NCBI GenBank assembly: GCA_011391185.1 | Contig: JAABRB010000155.1 | Coordinates: 1-7,850, forward strand | Direction of reading: 5' to 3' | Source of the DNA: Betaproteobacteria bacterium | GTDB taxonomy: Bacteria; Pseudomonadota; Gammaproteobacteria; Burkholderiales; SG8-39 | DNA length: 7,850 nucleotides | Shown: in pieces, positions 1-6,342 of the stretch | How the letters are laid out: every line of letters starts with the position of its first letter | Numbering within the stretch: the stretch's first letter is position 1 | The notes under the pieces: model-generated | Seen by the model: the letters and a program-made list of their open reading frames with translations, nothing else | What the model was told of the DNA's origin: nothing | Databases searched by the model: none | Position numbers and translations under genes: made by a program

Positions 1-4
1 CTCC

Positions 5-1309
5 TCAGTTCACCATGGTGTTCGGCAGGATGAGCGCAATTTCGGGAAAGACGGTCAGCACCGCGACGCAGACGAGCATCGCGACCCAGAAGGGCATGAT
101 GCCCGCGAAAATCCTGCCCATCGGCACGTCCTCGGCGACACCCTTCACGACGAACACGTTGATTCCCACCGGCGGACTGATGAGTCCCATCTCGAGGACG
201 ATGACCATGATGATGCCGAACCAGATCGGGTCGTAGCCGAGCCCCGTGAGGATCGGGAACACGATCGGGATCGTGAGCACCATCATCGCGAATCCCTCGA
301 GAAACATGCCGAGGACAATGTAGGCGGCGAGGATGATCGCGAGCACGCCGAGGGGCGGCAGGTTGAGCGACATCATCGCCTCGGCGAGCTCGGTCGGGAT
401 GCGGGTGATCGCCAGGAAGGGCGAGAAGATGTGCGCGCCGATCAGGATCAGGAACACCATCGCAGTGGTGCGCACGGTCTGCAGCAGCGAATCGGCAAGC
501 GCTGCGCGCGTGAGCCGGCGACGCCAGATCGCGTGCGCCATGGTCATGCCGGCGCCCACTGCCGCGGCTTCCGTGACGGTGAACATGCCGGCGTAGATGC
601 CGCCGATGGTCACCACGACGACCGTGATCAGCGCGCCGGATCGTCTGAGCGCGGCGATCCGCTCCGCGAGCTGCATCAACTTTCCGGGAGGTCCGAAATC
701 GGGGCGAAATCGGGTAACAAGCACGATCGTCAGGACGAACAGCGCGGTGAGCAGCAGCCCTGGCAGGAAACCCGCCAGGAACAACCGTCCGATCGACTGC
801 TCGGTGAGAATCGCGTAGACGACCAGGATCGTCGACGGCGGAATCAGAATGCCCAGGGTACCGCCGGCCGCCACGGTGCCGGTCGCCAGCCGATCGTCGT
901 AGTTGTAATTGCGCATCTCGGGCAGGGCAACGCGGCCCATGGTGATGGCCGACGCCACCGACGAGCCCGAGAGCGCGGCGAAGCCGGCGCATCCCAGAAT
1001 GGTGGCCGATGCGAGCCCGCCGCGGCGGTGCCCCACCCATGCGTAGGCGGCGGCGTAAAGGTCGCTGCTCATTCCCGACACCACGGCGAAGTTGCCCATC
1101 AGCACGAACAGCGGAATGACGCTGAGCGAGTGGACTGCGGAGTACGAATAGGGATAGGAGCCGAGCGAAACCAGCGCGGCCTCCGGGGAGTTGAGCACGC
1201 CGATGCCGAGGGCGCCCACGAGCGCCATTGCAATGCCGATCGGCATGCGCAGGAACAGCAGCACCAGCAGTGCTGCCATGCCGATGAGGCCGATGGTCGT
1301 CGGGCTCAT
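5..1309 (-). CDS. dctM: TRAP transporter large permease subunit (DctM family)
   Basis: 434-aa polytopic inner-membrane protein, the normal size for a DctM subunit, which forms the sodium-driven transport channel of a tripartite ATP-independent periplasmic (TRAP) carrier. Hydrophobic segments run the whole length, starting with residues 5-40. Recognisable family blocks are the G/S/A-rich stretch around 106-125 (AALSGSSVASAITMG), AAGGTLGILIPPS (148-160), FTVTEAAAVGAG (243-254), LTIPIVFPI (345-353) and GLISPPVGINVFVVKG (375-390). The frame stays open upstream to 1612, but that extension is antisense-like Arg-rich sequence lying in dctQ. I chose the ATG at 1309 because it overlaps the dctQ stop by one base (TGATG) and gives the usual N-terminus. 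It is the last gene of dctP-dctQ-dctM seen here. The substrate cannot be read from the sequence; the family mostly moves carboxylates and other organic acids. Confidence 0.95.
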   Translation of the reverse strand: MSPTTIGLIGMAALLVLLFLRMPIGIAMALVGALGIGVLNSPEAALVSLGSYPYSYSAVHSLSVIPLFVLMGNFAVVSGMSSDLYAAAYAWVGHRRGGLASATILGCAGFAALSGSSVASAITMGRVALPEMRNYNYDDRLATGTVAAGGTLGILIPPSTILVVYAILTEQSIGRLFLAGFLPGLLLTALFVLTIVLVTRFRPDFGPPGKLMQLAERIAALRRSGALITVVVVTIGGIYAGMFTVTEAAAVGAGMTMAHAIWRRRLTRAALADSLLQTVRTTAMVFLILIGAHIFSPFLAITRIPTELAEAMMSLNLPPLGVLAIILAAYIVLGMFLEGFAMMVLTIPIVFPILTGLGYDPIWFGIIMVIVLEMGLISPPVGINVFVVKGVAEDVPMGRIFAGIMPFWVAMLVCVAVLTVFPEIALILPNTMVN

Positions 1310-1812
1310 CAGTGCGCTGCGGGTCGGGGAGACGGCCGCAAGGCCTTCCACGCCAGCACCAGCAGCACCACCGCGAAGACGGCGGTGCTGGCGGCGATCA
1401 CCAGCTGAAACGGAAAGATCTGGATGCCGAGCATGTTGGTCGCTTCGCCGCGCTCGGCGGAGCCGATCGCGTAAAGCGCGGCCTGCCAGGCCATCACCGC
1501 CATCAGCGCCGCCCCGGCGAGGTTCAGGACCACCGGGATCCAGCGCAGCGACGGACGGTCGAGCGCCGGAGCGAACACGTCGACCGATACATGACCGTCG
1601 GTCGCCGCGCAATACGGGAGGCCGAGCGCCACGATCAGCACCATCGTGAGTTCCGTGATCTCGAAGCCGCCGAGAAACGGCAGCCGCAGCACGTAGCGCA
1701 TCAGGACGTCGAAGAGGATCAGGCCCATGAGCGCCAGCAGCGCCGCGCCCCCGCCATAGGCGAGGGCGCGAAGCATGCGCTCGAAGATCTGGCCGGCGCG
1801 GCCGGGGGTCAT
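1309..1812 (-). CDS. dctQ: TRAP transporter small permease subunit (DctQ family)
   Basis: 167-aa membrane protein with about four hydrophobic segments (roughly 20-38, 52-70, 92-114 and 132-155), as expected for the DctQ subunit that partners DctM in the inner membrane and helps dock the binding protein. The family signature is clear at 35-80: DVLMRYVLRLPFLGGFEITE, followed by a hydrophobic stretch and then ATDGHVSVDVF. The conserved Arg39 and the acidic pair Glu51/Glu54 are present. The ATG at 1812 lies only 4 nt after the dctP stop, and the stop shares one base with the dctM start, so the three genes are almost certainly co-transcribed and translationally coupled. The C-terminus is short and Pro/Arg-rich. 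Its length is typical, and I see no frameshift or missing block. Confidence 0.93.
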   Translation of the reverse strand: MTPGRAGQIFERMLRALAYGGGAALLALMGLILFDVLMRYVLRLPFLGGFEITELTMVLIVALGLPYCAATDGHVSVDVFAPALDRPSLRWIPVVLNLAGAALMAVMAWQAALYAIGSAERGEATNMLGIQIFPFQLVIAASTAVFAVVLLVLAWKALRPSPRPAAH

Positions 1813-1816
1813 GCGA

Positions 1817-2836
1817 TCAGAGCTGGTTCACCGGGTACCCGGCCTTGCGGAGCATGTCCTTGGCCGGGATGCCCTTGGCTTCGGACTCCTTCACCCACGT
1901 GGCGATGATGGGTTTCAGGACAGCGGCGATCCGCTTCTGCTCTTCCGGCGAGAACTCCGTGACGGTGGCCTTGCCCATCACGCTATCGACGCCCTGGTCG
2001 GCGCGTTTGACGTAGATATCGGTCGCCTTGAGGCTGAGCGGGCGCCCGGAGAGACGGTCGATCGCCGCGCGGGCGGCGGGCGACAGGCTGTCGTACTTCT
2101 TCCTGTTCATCGCGATCAGGAACGAAGAACGGCCGAAGAGCGGTCCCGGGATCGTATACGACTTGGCGACCTCGCCCAGCCGGAAGTCGATGATCGTCGA
2201 GAACGGCAGCATCGCGCCGTCCACCACGCCGCGCTCCAGGCTCTGATACACCTGCGTGATCGGCATCGCGACCGGCACCGCGCCCATCTGCTCGAGCTGC
2301 TTGGCCTGCTGCGCCGACGGCGCGCGCATGCGCATGCCCTTGAGATCGTCGAGCGTCTGGATCGTCTTGCCGCGGGACATGAGCCCCGCGTCCTCGGCGC
2401 CCCACAGCGCGATGATCTTCACATCCTTGTACTCGGGCAGGAGATACGGGTCGAGGATGTCCCACATCATGTTGGTGGCCGCGATACCGTCCTTCTTCAA
2501 TCCCGGCAGCTCGATCACCTGCGTGCGCGGAAAGGCTGCGGAGGTGTAGCCGGGCAGGGTGAAGGTGGCGTCGATCACGCCGTCCGCCACCTGCCGGTAA
2601 AGCTCGGGCGGCTTGCCGCCCAGCTGCATCGACGGGTAGAGCGTGACCTTGACCTCGCCGTTGGTGGCCTTGCTCACCTCCTGCGCCCAGGGGATGATGA
2701 CTTCACGGTAAATCACGTGCACCGGGGGCACGAAAGTCGACAGGCGGATTTCGGCGGCTTGCGTTGTCAGGGTGGCGCCGGAGAGCGCCGCGGCGCTCAG
2801 GACGACCGCAAAGGGAAAGCGTGCGAGTCTCGACAT
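1817..2836 (-). CDS. dctP: TRAP transporter periplasmic substrate-binding protein (DctP family)
   Basis: 339-aa extracytoplasmic solute receptor of the TRAP system. Residues 1-28 are a classic Sec signal peptide: basic MSRLAR, a hydrophobic core, then TTQAA before Glu29, with probable cleavage near Ala28. The mature protein opens with a beta-strand typical of DctP (EIRLSTFVPP). It also has the LYPSMQLGG block (66-74), the strand GMRMRAPS (167-174) and the block MGAVPVAMPITQVYQSLERGVVDGA (184-208). Arg171 is the likely equivalent of the conserved arginine that salt-bridges the substrate carboxylate in this family. The start at 2836 is preceded by a strong GGAGGAGGA ribosome-binding site (2842-2850), 5 nt from the ATG. 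The same frame stays open to 3964, but that extension runs antisense through the hydrolase gene and has no signal peptide at its start. First gene of dctPQM; ligand unknown. Confidence 0.95.
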   Translation of the reverse strand: MSRLARFPFAVVLSAAALSGATLTTQAAEIRLSTFVPPVHVIYREVIIPWAQEVSKATNGEVKVTLYPSMQLGGKPPELYRQVADGVIDATFTLPGYTSAAFPRTQVIELPGLKKDGIAATNMMWDILDPYLLPEYKDVKIIALWGAEDAGLMSRGKTIQTLDDLKGMRMRAPSAQQAKQLEQMGAVPVAMPITQVYQSLERGVVDGAMLPFSTIIDFRLGEVAKSYTIPGPLFGRSSFLIAMNRKKYDSLSPAARAAIDRLSGRPLSLKATDIYVKRADQGVDSVMGKATVTEFSPEEQKRIAAVLKPIIATWVKESEAKGIPAKDMLRKAGYPVNQL

Positions 2837-2841
2837 GGTGG

Positions 2842-2850
2842 TCCTCCTCC
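2842..2850 (-). promoter_or_regulatory. Strong ribosome-binding site of dctP
   Basis: On the minus strand this reads GGAGGAGGA, followed by 5 nt (CCACC) and then the ATG at 2836. It decides the dctP start against the much longer open frame upstream, and it suggests high expression of the binding protein relative to the two membrane subunits, as is usual for TRAP operons. Confidence 0.85.
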
Positions 2851-2973
2851 TGGTAGATACTGACGCTAAGAATCGACGCGTGATGTCAGACGTGCGTGCC
2901 GGGCGCTCGAAAACGACACGGGGATTACGCGGGACATCCCTGCTGGCCCGATTCTGTCGCGGGCTCGAAGCGG

Positions 2974-3003
2974 ATTCTAGGCGAACCGGCCGAATCTTGT
3001 TAG
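2974..3003 (-). promoter_or_regulatory. Candidate sigma-70 promoter for dctPQM
   Basis: Read on the minus strand, TAGAAT (2974-2979) matches the TATAAT -10 box at five of six positions. CTAACA (2998-3003) matches TTGACA at four of six, with an 18-bp spacer. The predicted transcript would begin near 2967 and leave a leader of about 130 nt before dctP. This is a by-eye match only. In G+C-rich DNA such matches are weaker evidence than transcript mapping, and other promoters in the region are possible. Confidence 0.3.
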
Positions 3004-3051
3004 CAAGGGGACCCGCCCCTGGTCGCAGCGTGTAATCGACCAATATCGGAA

Positions 3052-3071
3052 GCATGGGGCACGTCCCATGC
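3052..3071. promoter_or_regulatory. Inverted repeat, candidate operator
   Basis: Arms GCATGGG (3052-3058) and CCCATGC (3065-3071) are perfect 7-bp complements separated by the 6-nt spacer GCACGT. Total length of 20 bp with a symmetric centre is the usual geometry of a dimeric repressor or activator site. It lies between the two divergent starts, about 54 nt upstream of the hydrolase ATG and well upstream of the dctP promoter candidate. It could instead be a hairpin in the hydrolase leader RNA. The binding factor is unknown. Confidence 0.4.
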
Positions 3072-3073
3072 GC

Positions 3074-3090
3074 GGCCCGGTGGCCCGGTG
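3074..3090. repeat. Tandem direct repeat GGCCCGGT x2
   Basis: Two perfect head-to-tail copies of GGCCCGGT (3074-3081 and 3082-3089), followed by a G that begins a third copy, sit 3 bp downstream of the inverted repeat. A tandem 8-bp element in a promoter region could be a regulator half-site pair. A chance slippage product of G+C-rich DNA is an equally simple explanation. Confidence 0.5.
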
Positions 3091-3124
3091 ACAAATCGGC
3101 AGAAAGCAGGTTAACCTTTCGCGC

Positions 3125-3916
3125 ATGAAGCCTTACGAGGTCTATGCGATCCGCTACGCGGCTGTCGCGCGCACGGCCGCGGAGAATTTTATCGGCGGCG
3201 ATCCGCACGACGCCGGAATGAGCCTGGACTACTTCGTGTGGCTGGCGCGCAGCCCGGACCACACATTCGTCATCGACACCGGCTTCAACGAGCAGGCTGC
3301 AAGGCGACGCAAGCGCGACTTCCTGCGCTCGCCGGCCGAAGGTCTGCGCCTTTTGGGTGTCGACGCCACGACGGTCGAGCAGGTGGTGCTCACGCATCTG
3401 CACTATGACCATGTCGGCAACTTTGATCTGTTTCCGCGCGCGACGTTTCACCTTCAGGACCTGGAGTTGCAATACGCGACCGGGCGTTACATGGCCATTC
3501 CGCACATCGCGGCGCCCTACGAGGTGGACGAGGTCGTCGCTATGGTGCGCAACGTCTACGCGGGCCGCGTCACGTTTCACGACGGCGACGCCGAGCTCGC
3601 ACCCGGCCTCTCGGTGCATCACATCGGCGGCCACACGCTCGGGTTGCAGGCGGTGCGCGTCTGGACGCGGGTGGGCTGGGTCGTCGTCGCGTCCGATGCG
3701 AGCCACTATTACGCCAACATGGGCGAGGGGCGGCCGTTCCCGATCGTCATCGACGTCGCGAAAATGGTGGACGGCTGGCGTCGCCTGCGTGAGCTCGCCT
3801 CGGGGCCGCAGCACGTCGTGCCCGGGCATGATCCGCTCGTCATGCAGCGCTATCGCGCGCCGCGTGCCGATCTCGAAGGGATCGCGGTCCGCCTGGACGA
3901 CGAGCCGCGCATCTGA
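3125..3916 (+). CDS. MBL-fold hydrolase, N-acyl homoserine lactonase-like family
   Basis: 263-aa cytoplasmic metallo-beta-lactamase-fold enzyme with no signal peptide. The dinuclear metal site is complete: HLHYDH at 91-96 (His91, His93, Asp95, His96), His170 in HIGGHTLG, Asp191 in VASDASHYY and His235 in PGHDP. Length and motif spacing match N-acyl homoserine lactonase-type proteins, whose characterised members open the lactone ring of quorum-sensing signals. Many annotated relatives have no tested substrate, so lactone or ester hydrolase is the safe call. The ATG at 3125 gives the family N-terminus (YEVYAIRYA, ENFIGGDPHD), although no good ribosome-binding site sits at normal distance (AGG at 3108-3110 is 14 nt away). 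It is transcribed divergently from the TRAP operon and converges with the DUF4197 gene, with 28 nt between the stops. No luxI/luxR-type gene is in the window. Confidence 0.88.
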   Translation: MKPYEVYAIRYAAVARTAAENFIGGDPHDAGMSLDYFVWLARSPDHTFVIDTGFNEQAARRRKRDFLRSPAEGLRLLGVDATTVEQVVLTHLHYDHVGNFDLFPRATFHLQDLELQYATGRYMAIPHIAAPYEVDEVVAMVRNVYAGRVTFHDGDAELAPGLSVHHIGGHTLGLQAVRVWTRVGWVVVASDASHYYANMGEGRPFPIVIDVAKMVDGWRRLRELASGPQHVVPGHDPLVMQRYRAPRADLEGIAVRLDDEPRI

Positions 3917-3944
3917 AGCCGACTGGCGGCGGCTACTTGCCAGG
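3917..3944. other. Short convergent gap with weak overlapping hairpins
   Basis: Only 28 nt separate the hydrolase stop from the DUF4197 stop. Two mutually exclusive 5-bp stems are possible: AGCCG/CGGCT (3917-3921 with 3930-3934) and CTGGC/GCCAG (3923-3927 with 3939-3943). Neither is followed by a T-tract, so I do not call an intrinsic terminator. Convergent transcripts may end by Rho or by collision. Confidence 0.3.
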
Positions 3945-4634
3945 TTACCTACCGATTGCCCCAAACACCTTCTGCACCATCTTGGAGGCGGAGCCGACTG
4001 GATCCTTGCGGATCGCGCGCTCCTGCTCGGCGATCACCAGGAAAAGCCCGTCGAGCGCCTTGCGCGTGACGTAGGTGTCGATGTTGGCGTCTTTCGCATC
4101 GATCACACCGAACGATGCGGCCTGGCCCGCATACTGGTTGTAGAGTTGCGCGAGGTTCACGCGCTTGGTCATTTCCTTCACGATCGGCAGAAATTTCTGC
4201 GTGAGCGCGTCCGACGTGGTGCGGCGGAAGTACTGCGTGGCAGCATCGTCGCCGCCGGTGAGGATTCCCTTGGCGTCCTGGACACCCATTCGTTTCACGG
4301 ATTCGACGAGCAGGGGCTTGGCTTCCGACACGGCCATCTCGGCGGCGCGGTTCATGCTCGTGACGAGCTCGTCGGCCTGCTTGCCCATGCCCATCATGCG
4401 CATCACCGTTTCGGCCTGGCGGAGCGAGTCCGGGAGCGGGATCTTGACCTTCGCGTTTCCGAGGAAACCGTTCGCCGTCCCGAGTTGCGAGACGGCGCGG
4501 TCAGCGCCCTGGACCAGCGCTTCCTTCAGGCCCTGCACGGCATCCTGATTCGAGAGGTCCGCGATCGTCAATGCGCCGGCCGGGCGGACGAGCGCCAGTC
4601 CAAGGGCGATCGCGAGGAATAGATGGAGACGCAT
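3945..4634 (-). CDS. DUF4197 domain-containing periplasmic protein
   Basis: 229-aa protein whose function is unknown. Residues 1-21 form a signal peptide ending in an Ala-Gly-Ala motif (19-21), so the mature protein should be periplasmic or envelope-associated. No lipobox cysteine is present. The mature part is mostly helical and amphipathic, and it carries blocks I associate with DUF4197: GFLGNAKVKIPLPDSL (56-71), GILTGGDDAATQYFRRTTSDAL (123-144) and TYVTRKALDGLFLVIAEQE (187-205). Length is normal for the family. The ATG at 4634 follows a GGGAG ribosome-binding site inside a near-palindrome (4635-4646). It lies downstream of lipA on the same strand but beyond the lip operon terminator, so it is probably a separate transcription unit. 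I recognise no catalytic residues and propose no function. Confidence 0.85.
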   Translation of the reverse strand: MRLHLFLAIALGLALVRPAGALTIADLSNQDAVQGLKEALVQGADRAVSQLGTANGFLGNAKVKIPLPDSLRQAETVMRMMGMGKQADELVTSMNRAAEMAVSEAKPLLVESVKRMGVQDAKGILTGGDDAATQYFRRTTSDALTQKFLPIVKEMTKRVNLAQLYNQYAGQAASFGVIDAKDANIDTYVTRKALDGLFLVIAEQERAIRKDPVGSASKMVQKVFGAIGR

Positions 4635-4661
4635 GGGAGTTCTCCCGTGAAGGGTCGCGTT

Positions 4662-4678
4662 GTGACGCAGGGCGTCAC
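4662..4678. promoter_or_regulatory. Inverted repeat upstream of the DUF4197 gene
   Basis: GTGACGC (4662-4668) and GCGTCAC (4672-4678) are perfect 7-bp arms with a 3-nt centre (AGG). The element lies 27 nt upstream of the DUF4197 start codon and just past the lip operon terminator, where the promoter of the DUF4197 gene must be. It may be an operator, or a small hairpin in the leader. I found no convincing -10/-35 pair next to it; TTGACT on the minus strand (4690-4695) is a good -35 match but has no -10 partner at proper spacing. Confidence 0.4.
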
Positions 4679-4692
4679 TGAAATAGGGGAGT

Positions 4693-4716
4693 CAAAAGGG
4701 GGTGTGGCCCCTTTTG
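4693..4716 (-). terminator. Intrinsic terminator of the dacA-dat-ybeD-lipB-lipA operon
   Basis: A 9-bp perfect stem CAAAAGGGG/CCCCTTTTG (4693-4701 with 4708-4716) closes a 6-nt loop. Because A and T runs form the base of the stem, the RNA ends in a short U-run on either strand, so it could work in both directions. It begins 10 nt after the lipA stop codon, exactly where the end of the lip operon is expected, and it separates that operon from the co-oriented DUF4197 gene. Location and strength make this the best regulatory call in the window. Confidence 0.8.
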
Positions 4717-4726
4717 CATCACCCGG

Positions 4727-5704
4727 TCAGGCAACGCCCGCGTGATGCGCCTGCTGGTCGGCGTGGTAACTCGATCGCACCATCGGTCCAACTGCCGCGT
4801 GCACGAACTTCATGGCGCGCGCCTCGCCCTCGAACATCGCGAAAATGTCCGGGTGCACGTAACGCGCGACCGGGAGATGATGACCCGAGGGCTGCAGGTA
4901 TTGCCCGATCGTCAGCATGTCCACGTCGTGGGTGCGCAGGTCGCGCATGACTTGCAGGATCTCTGCGTCGGTCTCTCCCAATCCGACCATCAGGCCGGAT
5001 TTGGTATGCACATTCGGCCGCGCCGACTTGTACGCCGCGAGCAACCTGAGCGAATGCGCGTAATCCGCGCCGGGGCGCGCCTGCCGGTAAAGACGCGGCA
5101 CGGTTTCGAGATTGTGGTTCATCACGTCCGGCGGCGCCGCAGCAAGAATTTCGAGCGCGGCCGCCAGCCGGCCACGAAAATCGGGCACGAGCACCTCGAT
5201 CCGGGTGTCCGGCGAACGCGCCCGCACCGCGCTGATGCATGACGCGAAATGCGCGGCGCCGCCATCGCGGAGATCATCGCGGTCGACACTCGTGATGACG
5301 ACGTACGACAGGCGCAGCGCGGCGATCGTCTGCGCGAGATGCAGCGGCTCTTCCGGATCCGGGGGCTTCGGCCGGCCGTGCGCCACGTCGCAGAACGGGC
5401 AGCGCCGCGTGCACAGGTCGCCCAGGATCATGAAGGTCGCCGTGCCCTTGCCGAAGCACTCGCCGATGTTCGGGCACGAGGCCTCTTCGCACACCGTGTG
5501 AAGCCGGTGGCGGCGCAGGATGTCCTTGATCTCGAAGAACCGGGACCCAGGACCGGCTGCGCGGACCCGGACCCACTCGGGTTTTCTGAGCGCGGGACCC
5601 GACGGGGCGATCTTCACCGGGTTGCGGGAAGTCTTGGCGGCCCCCTTTTGCTTCGCCTGCGGGCCGGTGCCGTGTTCGAGATCGGTTTCGCTCTGCGTTT
5701 TCAT
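4727..5704 (-). CDS. lipA: Lipoyl synthase (LipA)
   Basis: 325-aa radical SAM enzyme that inserts two sulfur atoms at C6 and C8 of protein-bound octanoyl groups to make lipoyl cofactor. Both iron-sulfur sites are intact: the auxiliary cluster motif CX4CX5C at Cys72, Cys77 and Cys83, and the radical SAM motif CX3CX2C at Cys98, Cys102 and Cys105 (CTRRCPFC). The C-terminal RSSYHAD motif (310-316), whose serine ligates the auxiliary cluster in characterised enzymes, is present. Residues 1-40 are a variable, Lys/Ala-rich extension before the family core. The start at 5704 is chosen because it overlaps the lipB stop as ATGA (5701-5704) and gives normal length. The longer open frame up to 5854 lies inside lipB and is Arg-rich. 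No strong ribosome-binding site is visible, which fits coupling to lipB translation. Last gene of the operon. Confidence 0.97.
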   Translation of the reverse strand: MKTQSETDLEHGTGPQAKQKGAAKTSRNPVKIAPSGPALRKPEWVRVRAAGPGSRFFEIKDILRRHRLHTVCEEASCPNIGECFGKGTATFMILGDLCTRRCPFCDVAHGRPKPPDPEEPLHLAQTIAALRLSYVVITSVDRDDLRDGGAAHFASCISAVRARSPDTRIEVLVPDFRGRLAAALEILAAAPPDVMNHNLETVPRLYRQARPGADYAHSLRLLAAYKSARPNVHTKSGLMVGLGETDAEILQVMRDLRTHDVDMLTIGQYLQPSGHHLPVARYVHPDIFAMFEGEARAMKFVHAAVGPMVRSSYHADQQAHHAGVA

Positions 5705-6342
5705 CGTGGCGTGGTTTCCATTTCCGCACGCGCAATTGCGCGCGATCCGAGCTTCGCAGCGATGGTTTCGGCGAGTGCCCGGCCCGCCTCTGCAGGCGCG
5801 AGCGGGACGCCGAGATCGACCAACTGCGTCACGGGAAGCCCCGGATAGCCGCACGGATCGATATCAGTATACGGCGTCAGATCCATGTCGACATTGAGCG
5901 AGACGCCGTGGTAGCTCCGGCCGTGGCGCACGCGCAGTCCCAGAGCGGCGACCTTCGCGCCGCCCACGTAGACGCCCGGTGCGCCGGCGTGACGCGTGGC
6001 GTCGACGCCGTGTCCCGCCAGCAAGGCGATGACGCTTTCCTCGATGCGTCGCACGAGCTCTCGCACGGTCATTCCGCGCCGCGGCAGGTCCACCAGCACG
6101 TAGACGACGGCCTGTCCCGGCCCGTGGTAGGTGACCTGCCCGCCGCGGTCCGTGCGCACGAGCGGTATCGAAGCGGCGCGCGGAAAGTGCTCGGCGCGGC
6201 CCGCCTGCCCGACCGTGTAGACGGGCGGATGCTCGAGCACCCACAGCTCGTCGGGCGTCGCGGCACCACGCGTCGCGGTGAAATCACGCATTGCATCGAG
6301 GGTCGGGGCGTAGTCCACGCGCCCGAGCTGCCGCACGATCAT
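5701..6342 (-). CDS. lipB: Lipoyl(octanoyl) transferase (LipB)
   Basis: 213-aa cytoplasmic acyltransferase that moves octanoate from octanoyl-ACP to the lysine of lipoyl domains, the step before LipA. Hallmarks are [10 protein letters not shown] (36-45), [13 protein letters not shown] (65-77), [11 protein letters not shown] (127-137) with the catalytic Lys130, SYHGVSLNV (143-151) and DPCGYPGL (162-169) with the catalytic Cys164 that carries the acyl thioester. The ATG at 6342 overlaps the ybeD stop as ATGA. The frame remains open upstream to 6573, but that part is the ybeD gene read in another frame. There is no separate ribosome-binding site of note, so initiation probably depends on ribosomes finishing ybeD. 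Length is usual for proteobacterial LipB. Confidence 0.97.
   Translation of the reverse strand: MIVRQLGRVDYAPTLDAMRDFTATRGAATPDELWVLEHPPVYTVGQAGRAEHFPRAASIPLVRTDRGGQVTYHGPGQAVVYVLVDLPRRGMTVRELVRRIEESVIALLAGHGVDATRHAGAPGVYVGGAKVAALGLRVRHGRSYHGVSLNVDMDLTPYTDIDPCGYPGLPVTQLVDLGVPLAPAEAGRALAETIAAKLGSRAIARAEMETTPR

Larger units (their letters stand above)
2837..3124. other. Divergent intergenic region between dctP and the hydrolase gene
   Basis: This 288-bp stretch has no convincing gene of its own and must carry the promoters for both dctPQM (leftward) and the lactonase-like gene (rightward). It holds a candidate leftward promoter (2974-3003) and a small inverted repeat AGGGG/CCCCT with a 5-nt gap (3006-3020). 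It also has a 7-bp-arm inverted repeat (3052-3071), a tandem 8-bp direct repeat GGCCCGGT (3074-3089) and a perfect 10-bp palindrome AGGTTAACCT (3108-3117). TGTAAT at 3031-3036 resembles a rightward -10 box but lacks a good -35 partner. No regulator gene lies in the window, so any controlling protein is encoded elsewhere. Confidence 0.6.

Noticed and set aside
431..1408. Long plus-strand frame (325 codons) opposite dctM.
   Set aside because: The translation is rich in His, Arg, Gly and Glu with no recognisable domain, while the opposite strand has all DctM motifs. It is a codon-bias shadow.
1775..2863. Long plus-strand frame (362 codons) opposite dctP.
   Set aside because: Low-complexity Arg/His/Asp-rich translation exactly antisense to a well-supported binding protein gene.
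3125..3916. Class B beta-lactamase or glyoxalase II for the MBL-fold gene.
   Set aside because: No signal peptide is present as in periplasmic class B enzymes, and the flanking motifs (ENFIGGDPHD, VASDASHYY, PGHDP) fit the lactonase-like family better than glyoxalase II.
2837..3964. The dctP frame stays open for more than 370 codons upstream, crossing the intergenic region and all of the hydrolase gene antisense, so a 715-codon fusion protein could be drawn.
   Set aside because: The signal peptide and strong ribosome-binding site put the dctP start at 2836, and the upstream part is antisense to a gene with a full metal-binding motif set. Long spurious frames are common in G+C-rich DNA.
3357..4622. 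Plus-strand frame (421 codons) spanning the end of the hydrolase gene and running antisense through the DUF4197 gene.
   Set aside because: It is a +1-frame shadow of the hydrolase, Ser/Arg-rich, joined to an antisense shadow of the DUF4197 gene, with no domain of its own.
5705..5854. N-terminal extension of lipA to an upstream ATG at 5854.
   Set aside because: The added residues are Arg-rich, lie wholly within lipB and are absent from the usual LipA length; the ATGA overlap at 5701-5704 is the normal coupled start.
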